Below are positions 38,399 to 47,140 of a stretch of DNA of 64,000 nucleotides, in pieces. The DNA comes from UBA9926 sp038131595. GTDB taxonomy: Bacteria; Pseudomonadota; Gammaproteobacteria; Pseudomonadales; Azotimanducaceae. The stretch is from NCBI GenBank assembly GCA_038131595.1, contig JAYPPR010000008.1, positions 868,001-932,000 of the forward strand. The letters are read 5' to 3'. The notes under the pieces are model-generated. The model made no database searches and had not been told where the DNA came from. It was given only the letters and a program-made list of their open reading frames with translations. Made by a program: the position numbers and the translations under genes. How positions within the stretch are numbered: position 1 is the stretch's first letter; every line of letters begins with the position of its first letter.

Positions 38399-39271
38399 TT
38401 AGTCGACCTTACTGTTGCTCAAATACTTAAAGAAATCGCTGTTGGGGTCTAAGAGTAGAATGTCGCCCTTCTCGGCAAACGTCTTCCGGTAGGCAGACAT
38501 GCTGCGGTAAAACGCATAAAACTCTTTGTCTTGGTTGAACGCCAGCGCGTAGAGCTTGGCAGCTTCAGCATCGCCATCCCCACGGATGGTCTCCGCATCG
38601 CCGTAGGCCTCAGCCAAGATGACGGACGTTTGCTTATCCGCGTCAGCAATGATGCCAACCGCCATTTCTTGCCCTTTCGCGCGGTGCTCTTTGGCTTCAA
38701 TATCCCGCTCGGTGTTCATCCGATTGTAGACAGACTGACTCACCTCAGGCGGAAGATCGATTTGCTTGACGCGCACATCAACCACTTTGACCCCTAGCTC
38801 GTCATCAGCAACCAAATTGAGATTCGCTACCAGCGCTTCCATGAGCTCATCACGCTCTCCTGATACAACTTCATGCAAAGTTCGCCGACTCATCTCGTTG
38901 CGGAGGCCATTATTAATGCGCTGCTTGAGCAGCTCCTCTGCTCGACGCTGATCGCCCGAGGTTGCTGTGTAGTATTTCTCTACATTCTGTACTTGAAATT
39001 TCGCGAACGAATCAACGATGAGCGCCTTCTTCTCCAGGGTCAAAAAACGCTCAGCTGGCGCGTCAACGGTCAGCACACGGCCGTCGAATTTCCTAACTTC
39101 CTGGACAAATGGGATCTTAAAGTGAAGCCCGGTTGGCACGTCAGGATTAACCACCCGACCCAGTTGCAAAAGGACCGCTCGCTCCATTTCGTTCACGATA
39201 TAAAGGGCGTTACTGCCTAAAAATAGGATACCAATGACCAATATCCCGATGATGGTATTTCTGTTCGACAT
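38399..39271 (-). CDS. hflC: Protease modulator HflC
   Basis: HflC forms with HflK the large SPFH-domain complex around FtsH in the inner membrane. It is 290 residues with one N-terminal membrane segment (about 6-24), then the SPFH domain starting VNEMERAVLLQLGRVV and a coiled-coil region rich in Ala/Glu. EFYAFYRSMSAYRKTFAEKG near the end is typical. It follows hflK by 19 bp. Confidence 0.95.
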   Translation of the reverse strand: MSNRNTIIGILVIGILFLGSNALYIVNEMERAVLLQLGRVVNPDVPTGLHFKIPFVQEVRKFDGRVLTVDAPAERFLTLEKKALIVDSFAKFQVQNVEKYYTATSGDQRRAEELLKQRINNGLRNEMSRRTLHEVVSGERDELMEALVANLNLVADDELGVKVVDVRVKQIDLPPEVSQSVYNRMNTERDIEAKEHRAKGQEMAVGIIADADKQTSVILAEAYGDAETIRGDGDAEAAKLYALAFNQDKEFYAFYRSMSAYRKTFAEKGDILLLDPNSDFFKYLSNSKVD

Positions 39272-39290
39272 GCGACTCTCCTATTGATCG

Positions 39291-40424
39291 TTACTGGCGA
39301 TCGCGACGGGTTCTTGGGGATGAAGTGGCCGAGTTTCGAGATGCGCCGATGGGCGCAGAATTGACCTGCCCGCCGACGCTCGCATCATTTTGACGTTGCA
39401 CCATTCGGTCTAGCGGCAGATACATCATGTTATTGCCGCCCTCAACATCAATCATCACCTTCGATGACTGGGACATCACAGATTCGAGCGTGTCGATATA
39501 GATGCGCTCCCGGGTTACCTCAGGAGCGACTTGATACTCGACCAACAACTTGGAAAAACGCTCCGACTCACCTCGTGCTTCAGCAATGACCTGCCTTCGG
39601 TAGGCTTCCGCCTCTTCAAGATAACGCTGGGCCTCCCCTCTTGCTTCTGGGATCACCTTGTTCGCGTAAGCATTCGCTTCGTTACGAACCCGCACCTCGT
39701 CCTCTCGGGCACGAATCACTTCATCGAAGGCTTCACGTACCGCATCAGGGGGTGCGGTCTCGTCAATGTTCACCTGCGTTACGGCAATGCCGGTACCGTA
39801 GTCGTTCATGTAATCCTGAATTCGAGTTTTAATCTCGGTCCCCATGATTGCTCGACCCTCAGTGAGCACTCGGTCCATCTCGGTGCTACCGACTACGTGA
39901 CGCACCGCGGATTCCGTGGACTGATACAAGCTTTGTTCGGGTGATTTCACATTCAGCGCAAATGCTTTCACGTCGTCGATCACATATTGAACCGTCAGTT
40001 TGACCTTCACGATATTTTCGTCTTCAGTCAGCATCTCGGACTGCTGCGGGTGGGACCGAACCCGAGACACGTTATGAATAATGACCTTGTCGATTAATGG
40101 CGGCTGCCAACTCAGACCGGGCATTAAAATGGAGTCCGTTGCCGTCCCGAGTCTTAGGACCACGCCTCGCTCCTGCTCATCGAGGGTGTACACCCCCATC
40201 ATTCCATAGACAATGGCTGCGCCGGCGAGGGCTAACCCGAGGAGAGACTTGCTGACCGGATTACCGCCGCTCCTTTGGCCGCCACTGCTCTGACCGCCAC
40301 CGCCAAACATTTTCCCCAGATTGTCTTGAAGCTTTTTAAACGCTTCATCGAGATCTGGTGGGCCATCATCCTGCCTGTTGCCCCAGGGATCACGACCCCC
40401 ATTTCCTGGCTCATTCCACGCCAT
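39291..40424 (-). CDS. hflK: FtsH protease modulator HflK
   Basis: HflK is the partner of HflC. The ATG at 40424 is chosen because MAWNEPGNGGRDPWG matches the family start and AAGGAG is 8 nt upstream; an earlier in-frame start would add five residues. A Gly-rich cytoplasmic N-terminus precedes one membrane segment (about 67-87) and the SPFH domain (YTLDEQERGVVLRLGTAT). The C-terminal tail is polar with Arg/Ser. Confidence 0.95.
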   Translation of the reverse strand: MAWNEPGNGGRDPWGNRQDDGPPDLDEAFKKLQDNLGKMFGGGGQSSGGQRSGGNPVSKSLLGLALAGAAIVYGMMGVYTLDEQERGVVLRLGTATDSILMPGLSWQPPLIDKVIIHNVSRVRSHPQQSEMLTEDENIVKVKLTVQYVIDDVKAFALNVKSPEQSLYQSTESAVRHVVGSTEMDRVLTEGRAIMGTEIKTRIQDYMNDYGTGIAVTQVNIDETAPPDAVREAFDEVIRAREDEVRVRNEANAYANKVIPEARGEAQRYLEEAEAYRRQVIAEARGESERFSKLLVEYQVAPEVTRERIYIDTLESVMSQSSKVMIDVEGGNNMMYLPLDRMVQRQNDASVGGQVNSAPIGASRNSATSSPRTRRDRQ

Positions 40425-40485
40425 GCTTTGCTCCTTCAAGCTCGCTGTTGCCTAATCATCCCATGTCTTAGGCATTCATCATAAT

Positions 40486-41757
40486 TTAACCGGCCTGCAG
40501 CACTGACTCGAGCCGGGCCATATTTTTCTTCTCTATACGTAAGCGCAGGCAAATATCGCCAGATTCGCTCGCACTTTCTTCTTGCACCTCTGCCAGCTCA
40601 AAACATCGCGCTCTGGCAAGCCCTTGATGCGGCGCCAGCGTAATCGTCGTCTCTATCATTTGATCAGCCAGCAAAACTGCCATCGCCTCTGCCAGCATTT
40701 CCATTCCAAACCCCGTTGTGCAAGACGTTGCAACCGATACGGGCTGACCCGCAGCATTTTGATGCAATGGACTAAAAGGCTCATCCAGACAGTCCACTTT
40801 GTTAAAAACGAGGAGCTGAGGGACCTCTGCAGCACCGATTTCATGCAGGACATCGTTCACTTCCTGAATGCGCGCCCCGCGCTCTGGGGCCGCAGCATCG
40901 ACCACGTGCAGGATCAAATCGGCCTCTGCCACCTCCTCCAAGGTCGCTTTAAATGCCTCAATCAAGGCGTGCGGGAGATCCCTGATAAACCCTACGGTGT
41001 CAGAGATAATCGCTCGACCGACGACCGGAATATTGATCTGACGCAGTGTCGGATCCAAGGTTGCAAAAAGCTGGTCCGCTGCATACACCTCACCCTCTGT
41101 CAGTTGATTAAACAGCGTCGACTTTCCCGCATTGGTGTACCCAGCAAGGGCGATCGTCGGGGTTTCTGATCGCTTTCTTGAGCGACGGCTTTGATTTCTC
41201 TGTCGGCGCACCCGCTCTAAACGCTCTGACAATTTTTTGCGGCGAGCGCCCAGCAGCCGCTGATCAGCCTCGAGCTGCGTTTCACCCGCGCCACCGAGAC
41301 CAGCCCCCATTCCGCCGCGTTGGCGATCAAGGTGAGACCAGCCTCTGACCAGCCTTGAGGCGCTGTGCTGAATCTGTGCCAACTCAACCTGCAGCTGGCC
41401 CTCGTGGGTGCGTGCTCGCTGGGCAAAGATTTCTAGGATCAGTCCCGTCCGGCTCAGCACACGGCGTTTAAGATCGCCCTCTAAATTCCGCTCCTGAGCA
41501 GGGGACAAATCTTCACTAAACAGAATGAGTTCGGCTTGCTCCATTTCAGCTGCCTGCCTCACTTCCTCAAGTTTCCCCTGACCGACGAACGTCTTGGGGT
41601 GCGGTTCGCGCCTAGCGCTATCAACATGGCCTACCAGCTCTAAGTCAGCGGACCTAGCCAGCTCCTCTATCTCAGACAACGTTGCGAGCTCGGATCGATC
41701 ATTCTTGATATGAACAATGAGCGTTCGAGAGCCCTGCTCAGGCCGTTCAAAAAACAA
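40486..41757 (-). CDS. hflX: Ribosome-associated GTPase HflX
   Basis: HflX is a GTPase that splits stalled ribosomes; 423 residues. The N-terminal domain carries HPKTFVGQGKLEEV and the Gly-rich RQRGGMGAGLGGAGETQLE region. G1 is GYTNAGKST at 206-214, G3 is SDTVGFIRDLP, and G4 is FNKVD. It lies between hfq and hflK in the standard order. Confidence 0.96.
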   Translation of the reverse strand: MFFERPEQGSRTLIVHIKNDRSELATLSEIEELARSADLELVGHVDSARREPHPKTFVGQGKLEEVRQAAEMEQAELILFSEDLSPAQERNLEGDLKRRVLSRTGLILEIFAQRARTHEGQLQVELAQIQHSASRLVRGWSHLDRQRGGMGAGLGGAGETQLEADQRLLGARRKKLSERLERVRRQRNQSRRSRKRSETPTIALAGYTNAGKSTLFNQLTEGEVYAADQLFATLDPTLRQINIPVVGRAIISDTVGFIRDLPHALIEAFKATLEEVAEADLILHVVDAAAPERGARIQEVNDVLHEIGAAEVPQLLVFNKVDCLDEPFSPLHQNAAGQPVSVATSCTTGFGMEMLAEAMAVLLADQMIETTITLAPHQGLARARCFELAEVQEESASESGDICLRLRIEKKNMARLESVLQAG

Positions 41758-41780
41758 TGCAATGAACTCGCTGGAACCGT

Positions 41781-42029
41781 CTAATCATCGACGTCTTCGG
41801 CCGACTGATTCGTTAGGGGGAGCGTAGGCGCTCGGGAGGGAACCACCGTTGATATGGCGGATTTGTAAATCATTTGGTTAACGCCATTTTTTAGAAGAAT
41901 CACGAATTGATCGAAGGATTCGATCTGACCCTGCAATTTGATACCACTGACAAGAAAGATGGATACAGGAATTTTTTCTTTCCGCAACGCATTGAGAAAC
42001 GGTTCTTGAAGTGATTGTCCCTTTGGCAT
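41781..42029 (-). CDS. hfq: RNA chaperone Hfq
   Basis: Hfq is a hexameric Sm-like RNA chaperone; 82 residues. GQSLQEPFLNALRKEKIPV (Q8 region), the Sm1 strand GIKLQGQIESFDQFVILLKN and Sm2 are intact. Residue 57 is Ser in YKSAISTVVPSR, where E. coli and most relatives have His. The C-terminal tail is very short and ends acidic (SAEDVDD). AGGAG lies before the ATG. It is preceded by miaA and followed by hflX. Confidence 0.95.
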   Translation of the reverse strand: MPKGQSLQEPFLNALRKEKIPVSIFLVSGIKLQGQIESFDQFVILLKNGVNQMIYKSAISTVVPSRAPTLPLTNQSAEDVDD

Positions 42030-42148
42030 GGTTTCTCCTTACCAGCGCTTAGCGCGCCTATCACCGGGGTTAGCCGGGCAGCCAGCCGCGCAAAGCCATT
42101 CAGCCTTTGTTTACCTTCTAGGAATGCCTGTTGTAGCCATTCCAGAAG

Positions 42149-43084
42149 CTAACCAAATATGTGTGCCAATGCTTTGATTTTCAAGAGCGCGTCGAGATTG
42201 GGGGAGGGTAACCGATGAAGGTGTGACCATCCCCTTAGCCACGTGAGCTGCCGCTTTGCGAGTTGCCTTGTAGCAATGATGCCCCGCAGACGCATCTCGG
42301 CCCAATCAATCTCCCCCTCGAGGTACTCCCAAACTTGGCGGTAGCCGACCGATTTCATCGCAGGTAGGGTTGGATTCAAATCGAACGTTTCTCTTAACGC
42401 CTCTACTTCGGGCACAAGCCCCTCCTCCAGCATCTGATCAAACCGGGCGGCGATGCGTCCGTGTAACTCAGTTCGATCAGGCGGTTCAATCGCGACTTCA
42501 ACCGTGTCAAGCGTCAGATTGCTGTGAGATTCTGCTTGCAGGTCACTCAGTTTACGCCCAGTTAATTCAAAGACTTCTAGGGCTCGCTGCAAGCGTTGTC
42601 GATCACTGGGTTTGATTCGCGCTGCTGCTGCAGGGTCGATCTTAGTGAGTCGCTCGTGCAAATAAGGCCATCCTTTCTCAGCCGCCTCCGACTCCAGTGC
42701 AGCGCGAACTGCAGGCGAGGCGCTTGGAAGCTCCGCCATGCCTGACCTCAGGCTTTTCAGGTACAGCATCGTTCCGCCCACCATCAGCGGCGTTTTACCT
42801 CTGGCGGTGATCGACTCAATCAGGCGACTCGCGTCAGTTACAAAGTCGTGGGCCGTGTACGGATCCGTTGGGTCTCGGATATCAATGAGGTGATGCGGCA
42901 CTAGACGCTGCTCCGCATCGGTGGGTTTTGCAGCGCCAATATCCAACCCTCGGTAAACCTGCGCTGAATCTACGCTGATCAGCTCGAATCGATCAGGGAA
43001 CCGTTCGCACAACGAGTACGCGAGTGCCGACTTTCCACTCGCTGTGGGCCCCGTAATAACGAGCGCCAAAGGCTTATCGGCCAC
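42149..43084 (-). CDS. miaA: tRNA dimethylallyltransferase MiaA
   Basis: MiaA adds a dimethylallyl group to A37 of tRNAs reading UNN codons, using DMAPP. It is 311 residues. The P-loop GPTASGKSALA is at 12-22, followed by DSAQVYRGLDIGAAKP and TMLYLKSLRSGM. VGYRQVWEYLEGEIDWAEM and ATRQLAKRQLTWLR are the C-terminal family blocks. It overlaps mutL by 11 bp. Confidence 0.96.
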   Translation of the reverse strand: MADKPLALVITGPTASGKSALAYSLCERFPDRFELISVDSAQVYRGLDIGAAKPTDAEQRLVPHHLIDIRDPTDPYTAHDFVTDASRLIESITARGKTPLMVGGTMLYLKSLRSGMAELPSASPAVRAALESEAAEKGWPYLHERLTKIDPAAAARIKPSDRQRLQRALEVFELTGRKLSDLQAESHSNLTLDTVEVAIEPPDRTELHGRIAARFDQMLEEGLVPEVEALRETFDLNPTLPAMKSVGYRQVWEYLEGEIDWAEMRLRGIIATRQLAKRQLTWLRGWSHLHRLPSPNLDALLKIKALAHIFG

Positions 43085-44918
43085 GAGAAAAAAGGCTATC
43101 GAGTTCGGCCAACGAAATCTGAAACCAGGTGGGTCGACCGTGATTACACTGGCTACTTCGCTCGGTTTCCTCCATTAGCCGCAGGAGATGATTCATCTCT
43201 TGCAGACTTAAGCGACGATTCGCGCGGACCGCTCCATGACAAGCCATGGTCGCAAGGAGTTCATCCCGCTGTTCCGTTAAACGCTCGGTCTGACCATGCT
43301 CAACAAGATCTGCCAGCACGTCGCGGACCAGTTGCTCAGCATGCTCGCGTTGAAGGAGTGCCGGCACTGCACGAATGATAATGGATTCATCTGACGCCAC
43401 CTCGAGCCTCAAGCCACGAGCTAGCAAGACATCACGATGCGATTCTAGCGCTGTCACCTCTCTCGTGCTCACCGCGACACTTTGCGGTACCAGTAATGGC
43501 TGAGACGTCACGCCAGCCTCATCCATCTGTTGCTTCATTTGCTCGTAAGTGATTCGCTCATGCGCTGCATGCATATCCACAACGATTAACCCAGATTCAT
43601 TTTGCGCGAGAATATAGACGCCTAGCAGCTGTCCAATCGCATAGCCTAGCGGCGGAATCTCTTGTTCGTTTTGTGCCGCATCGCTCGAACCGGCTTCAGC
43701 CAACGGTGCGGCACCAGGTTCGAGCGCTTTGGAACGCGGATTCGCCATCGCCAAAAAATCGAGCGCGGCGGACAGTGATTGAGGCCTACCCTCGCGCTCC
43801 GCCATGAGTAGCGAGCGCTGGGAGAACACATTCGAAGGGAGGCTCGACGACCCGGGATCATATTGAGCGCCGGGCATCGGTTCCTCTTGCGATGGAGTCG
43901 CAGCCCCGCCCTTAGCCAATGAACGCGACAGCACATGATGAACAGTGCTAAATATAAAGTTGTGAACGCTTCGTGACTCTCTGAACCGGACCTCGTGCTT
44001 CGTTGGATGGACATTGACATCCACAAGCCGTGGATCTAACTCGAAAAAGATCACATAAGCGGGCTGGCGACCATGGTGAAGCACGTCGTGATAGCCCTGT
44101 CTGACCGCATGGCTGAGCACCTTGTCTCGAATGCTTCTCCCGTTGACGAAAAAGTATTGTTGATCTGCCTGGCTTCGGGAGTAGCTGGGGGTCGCAACCC
44201 ATCCCGATAAAGTCATCCCCTCTTTTTGCTCTTCAAAGTACATCGCAGCGTCGATAAATGCGGCGCCCAGCGCCTGACGTACTCGAAATTCTCGCTCAGC
44301 CATCGACATTGCTGATGCATATTGCCTAAGCGACTTCCCTTGGTGCGTGAGCTGGAGCTGTACGGCAGGGTGGCTAAGGCTGATTTTTCTGACGATATCT
44401 TCGATACGCGATAGCTCCGTTCGTTCCGTCCGAAGGAACTTTCGCCGCGCCGGAGTATTGTAGAAGAGGTCTTCCACATCAACGGTAGTGCCTCGCGGGT
44501 GTGCTGCCGGCTCTAACGCGGACCGCATGGACTCACCCTCTGATCGCACTCGCCAACCAGACTTCTCATCAGACGCATTGGATGTCATTGTCAGCTTTGA
44601 TACTGAGGCAATGGAGGCTAACGCCTCGCCTCTAAAGCCCAAGGTGGAAATACCCTCCAAATCCTCTTGCTCTTGTATTTTCGAGGTTGCATGACGTTCT
44701 AACGCGAGCTTTAGGTCATCCGCTGAAACCCCCTCACCGTTATCCCTCACCAACATTCGTTTGACCCCGCCATTCTCAAGTGCGATGTCAATGCGAGTGG
44801 CGCCAGCATCTAGCGCATTCTCTAGCAGCTCTTTAATCACCGACGCGGGTCGCTCGACCACCTCGCCCGCGGCGATTTGATTCGCCAAACGAGGCGTTAA
44901 CCGTTTGATGCGAGTCAT
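43074..44918 (-). CDS. mutL: DNA mismatch repair protein MutL
   Basis: MutL links MutS to MutH/UvrD; 614 residues. The GHKL ATPase shows RPASVIKELLENALDAGATR, DNGEGVSADDL and GFRGEALASIASVS. The C-terminal dimerisation domain carries DMHAAHERITYEQMKQQ and ACHGAVRANRRLS. No DQHA-type nuclease metal motif is seen. The start overlaps the stop of the amidase gene by 4 bp. Confidence 0.96.
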   Translation of the reverse strand: MTRIKRLTPRLANQIAAGEVVERPASVIKELLENALDAGATRIDIALENGGVKRMLVRDNGEGVSADDLKLALERHATSKIQEQEDLEGISTLGFRGEALASIASVSKLTMTSNASDEKSGWRVRSEGESMRSALEPAAHPRGTTVDVEDLFYNTPARRKFLRTERTELSRIEDIVRKISLSHPAVQLQLTHQGKSLRQYASAMSMAEREFRVRQALGAAFIDAAMYFEEQKEGMTLSGWVATPSYSRSQADQQYFFVNGRSIRDKVLSHAVRQGYHDVLHHGRQPAYVIFFELDPRLVDVNVHPTKHEVRFRESRSVHNFIFSTVHHVLSRSLAKGGAATPSQEEPMPGAQYDPGSSSLPSNVFSQRSLLMAEREGRPQSLSAALDFLAMANPRSKALEPGAAPLAEAGSSDAAQNEQEIPPLGYAIGQLLGVYILAQNESGLIVVDMHAAHERITYEQMKQQMDEAGVTSQPLLVPQSVAVSTREVTALESHRDVLLARGLRLEVASDESIIIRAVPALLQREHAEQLVRDVLADLVEHGQTERLTEQRDELLATMACHGAVRANRRLSLQEMNHLLRLMEETERSSQCNHGRPTWFQISLAELDSLFSRGR

Positions 44919-46405
44919 GTTCGGGGGATCTCTAGCACCTGACCAATTCGAATGGTGTCGGTGCGCAGCGCATTAGCCTCCTTGATCCGCCGGGAGGAGA
45001 CTTGAAATCGCTCCGCAATTTCCGACAGCGTATCCCCTCTTTTGATTTTGTAGGTGATCGCCTTAAGGCTTTGTTCAGAGGATCGCGCGGCTAACATGGT
45101 GCCTGGTGGTGGGTAGCTGCTGAAGTAGGTGTCAACCCCTTTGAAAATCGCTCGAGCCAACTTCTCCTGATGCGATCGAGTAGCGAGCCTCGCGGCCTCG
45201 CCAGGGTTCGAAATAAAGCCCGTCTCCACCAGAATCGAAGGAATATCGGGTGACTTCAGAACGATAAACGAGGCTTGTTCCACTCGTTTTTTATGCAGTC
45301 GATTGAAAGGTTTGAGCGCTGCCAAGACAAATTCGCCAATCTGGATACTCGAGCTCAGTGACGCCGTCATCGAGAGATCAAGCAGGACCTCCGCTAGCAC
45401 ATCATCTTTATCGTCTAGGCTGACGCTGCCCACACCACCAATGAGGTCTGCTCGATTCTCACTTTCTGCAAGCCATCTCGCTGTTTCACTGGTCGCGCCT
45501 GATTCTGAAATGGCGTATACCGAGGCGCCCCGAGCATCCGGCGTTTTCCAGGCATCAGCATGAATGCTAATGAACACATCAGCCTGGTGTTCACGAGCAA
45601 TGGCCGTCCGCTCACGATGAGCCAGATAGTAATCGCCCCCGCGCGTGAGTATTGCTTGATAACCCGAGTGACGGTTGGCTTCCTTCTGTAACGCCTTTGC
45701 AATGGCCAAGACCACTGTTTTTTCATAGATCTTTTTTGGCCCAATGGCGCCCGGGTCATCCCCCCCATGCCCCGCGTCAATGGCAATGACCACATCGCGT
45801 GCACTTTGTGGTCTTTCCGGAGCTACGGGTTCGCGCGCAGCTGGGAGAACTGCTTTTTCACGGGCCTTTACGAGATCGACCACCAATCGATCCCCATACT
45901 GTCCGATAGGTCTCAACAGAAAACTCTTGGGTTTGACCGCGGCCTTTAACTCGAGGACGACTCTTAAATTCTGTGAGGTCTCTGGTGACAAACGAACACT
46001 TTTTACAGGACCTTTGGTGAGCGTACTGAGCCACTTCCTGTCCCGGAATTGACTCGAGTTGGCTGCGGTATCGAGAATGTCGATCACCACGCGGCTCGGC
46101 TTATCCAGGGTGAAGAGCGTATGTTCGACTGGGGCGCTAAGATCCATCACCAGCCTCACCTTTTCTGGGGACTCGTGACTTCTGACCCCTTTCAACTCAG
46201 AGCCCTTTGCCCCTGCCGCGGCAAGGCCTGTGACAAGTACCAGCTGAATCGGCAATCGAAAGGTGCGCAGCTCATGAGAAGCCGCTTGGCGCATCAAACG
46301 AAACACACCGCTAAACAGCTGCCGCAGCAAACGGGACGATAACGCGAAGTAAGAAGACGATTGCGTCATGGGTCGTGCATTCTCCAGCCGCTCCGATTTG
46401 CGCAT
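44915..46405 (-). CDS. N-acetylmuramoyl-L-alanine amidase (AmiB/C type) with AMIN and LysM domains
   Basis: This is a periplasmic cell-wall amidase that cleaves septal peptidoglycan. A signal segment (LPIQLVLVTGLAAAGAKG) is followed by an AMIN domain and an Amidase_3 catalytic domain (IAIDAGHGGDDPGAIG, FISIHADAW, ILVETGFISNPGEA hold the zinc ligands and catalytic Glu). A C-terminal LysM repeat (KRGDTLSEIAERFQVSSRRI) closes the protein. The start is uncertain: 46405 gives 496 residues, but ATGs at 46369 or 46294 fit the signal peptide better. It follows tsaE after a 252-bp gap in which I see no gene, and is coupled to mutL. Confidence 0.9.
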   Translation of the reverse strand: MRKSERLENARPMTQSSSYFALSSRLLRQLFSGVFRLMRQAASHELRTFRLPIQLVLVTGLAAAGAKGSELKGVRSHESPEKVRLVMDLSAPVEHTLFTLDKPSRVVIDILDTAANSSQFRDRKWLSTLTKGPVKSVRLSPETSQNLRVVLELKAAVKPKSFLLRPIGQYGDRLVVDLVKAREKAVLPAAREPVAPERPQSARDVVIAIDAGHGGDDPGAIGPKKIYEKTVVLAIAKALQKEANRHSGYQAILTRGGDYYLAHRERTAIAREHQADVFISIHADAWKTPDARGASVYAISESGATSETARWLAESENRADLIGGVGSVSLDDKDDVLAEVLLDLSMTASLSSSIQIGEFVLAALKPFNRLHKKRVEQASFIVLKSPDIPSILVETGFISNPGEAARLATRSHQEKLARAIFKGVDTYFSSYPPPGTMLAARSSEQSLKAITYKIKRGDTLSEIAERFQVSSRRIKEANALRTDTIRIGQVLEIPRT

Positions 46406-46657
46406 TACAGCATACTTAGTAAACGGTGGCGGTGACCAAAAGCGCCTCGATAAGGACGATAAAGGTTAGCAAACGGGGGCGCAAAATTCATGACCCGACC
46501 CTTAGCGTTCCGCCGCAGCTGAGGGGCTGTTGCCCAGATGGAGCAGCCCGAGCCCACTCTATCCGAGCCGCCAAAGGCGACTTGTGGAGACCTGGCTACA
46601 AGGACCGGGTTGCAAGGGCTAATCAAAAGGTCTGATTGCAACGAGGGGTCCCCTTAA

Positions 46658-47140
46658 CTAATCGCGCCGAAGTTCAACCAACCCGGCAAATTGATCGAGT
46701 ACTCCCCTGCCTGCAGCACTTCGCGCCATGACATCAAGCACCCTCTGCTCCCCCTCTTCTGCAGTTATCGATAACACGACATCTGCTGGATTAAGCACGC
46801 CTTTGCCTTTATCGGGCCATTCCACCAAGCAAATACTCCGGTCGTGGACATAATCTTCAAATCCCATGTAATCCAATTCCTCGGGATCAGAGAGTCGGTA
46901 CAAGTCGCAGTGATAAACATCGAAGCCGGATAGCTGGTAGGGCTCAACCACAGTAAAAGTGGGGCTCTTCACTGCCTGATCGTGACCAAGACCCCTCATC
47001 AGCCCACGACAAAAGGTGGTTTTGCCTGCCCCAAGATCGCCTTCCAGATAAATCATCAAGCCGGGCGACAGACATTGTGACAGAAGATAAGCCGCTTCAA
47101 GGGTCTTCGATTCATCTTGAAGAAAAAGGCGCATAAGCAT
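46658..47140 (-). CDS. tsaE: tRNA t6A synthesis ATPase TsaE
   Basis: TsaE is the ATPase of the t6A37 modification complex with TsaB and TsaD; 160 residues. Walker A GDLGAGKTT is at 34-42, with SPTFTVVEPYQ and YHCDLYRLSDPEELDYMGFE, then LVEWPDKG. It overlaps the end of nnr by 29 bp. Confidence 0.95.
   Translation of the reverse strand: MLMRLFLQDESKTLEAAYLLSQCLSPGLMIYLEGDLGAGKTTFCRGLMRGLGHDQAVKSPTFTVVEPYQLSGFDVYHCDLYRLSDPEELDYMGFEDYVHDRSICLVEWPDKGKGVLNPADVVLSITAEEGEQRVLDVMARSAAGRGVLDQFAGLVELRRD

Noticed and set aside
46405..46641. Minus-strand open frame between tsaE and the amidase gene.
   Set aside because: No family features, Arg/Ala-rich composition typical of antisense or non-coding frames, and no ribosome-binding site.
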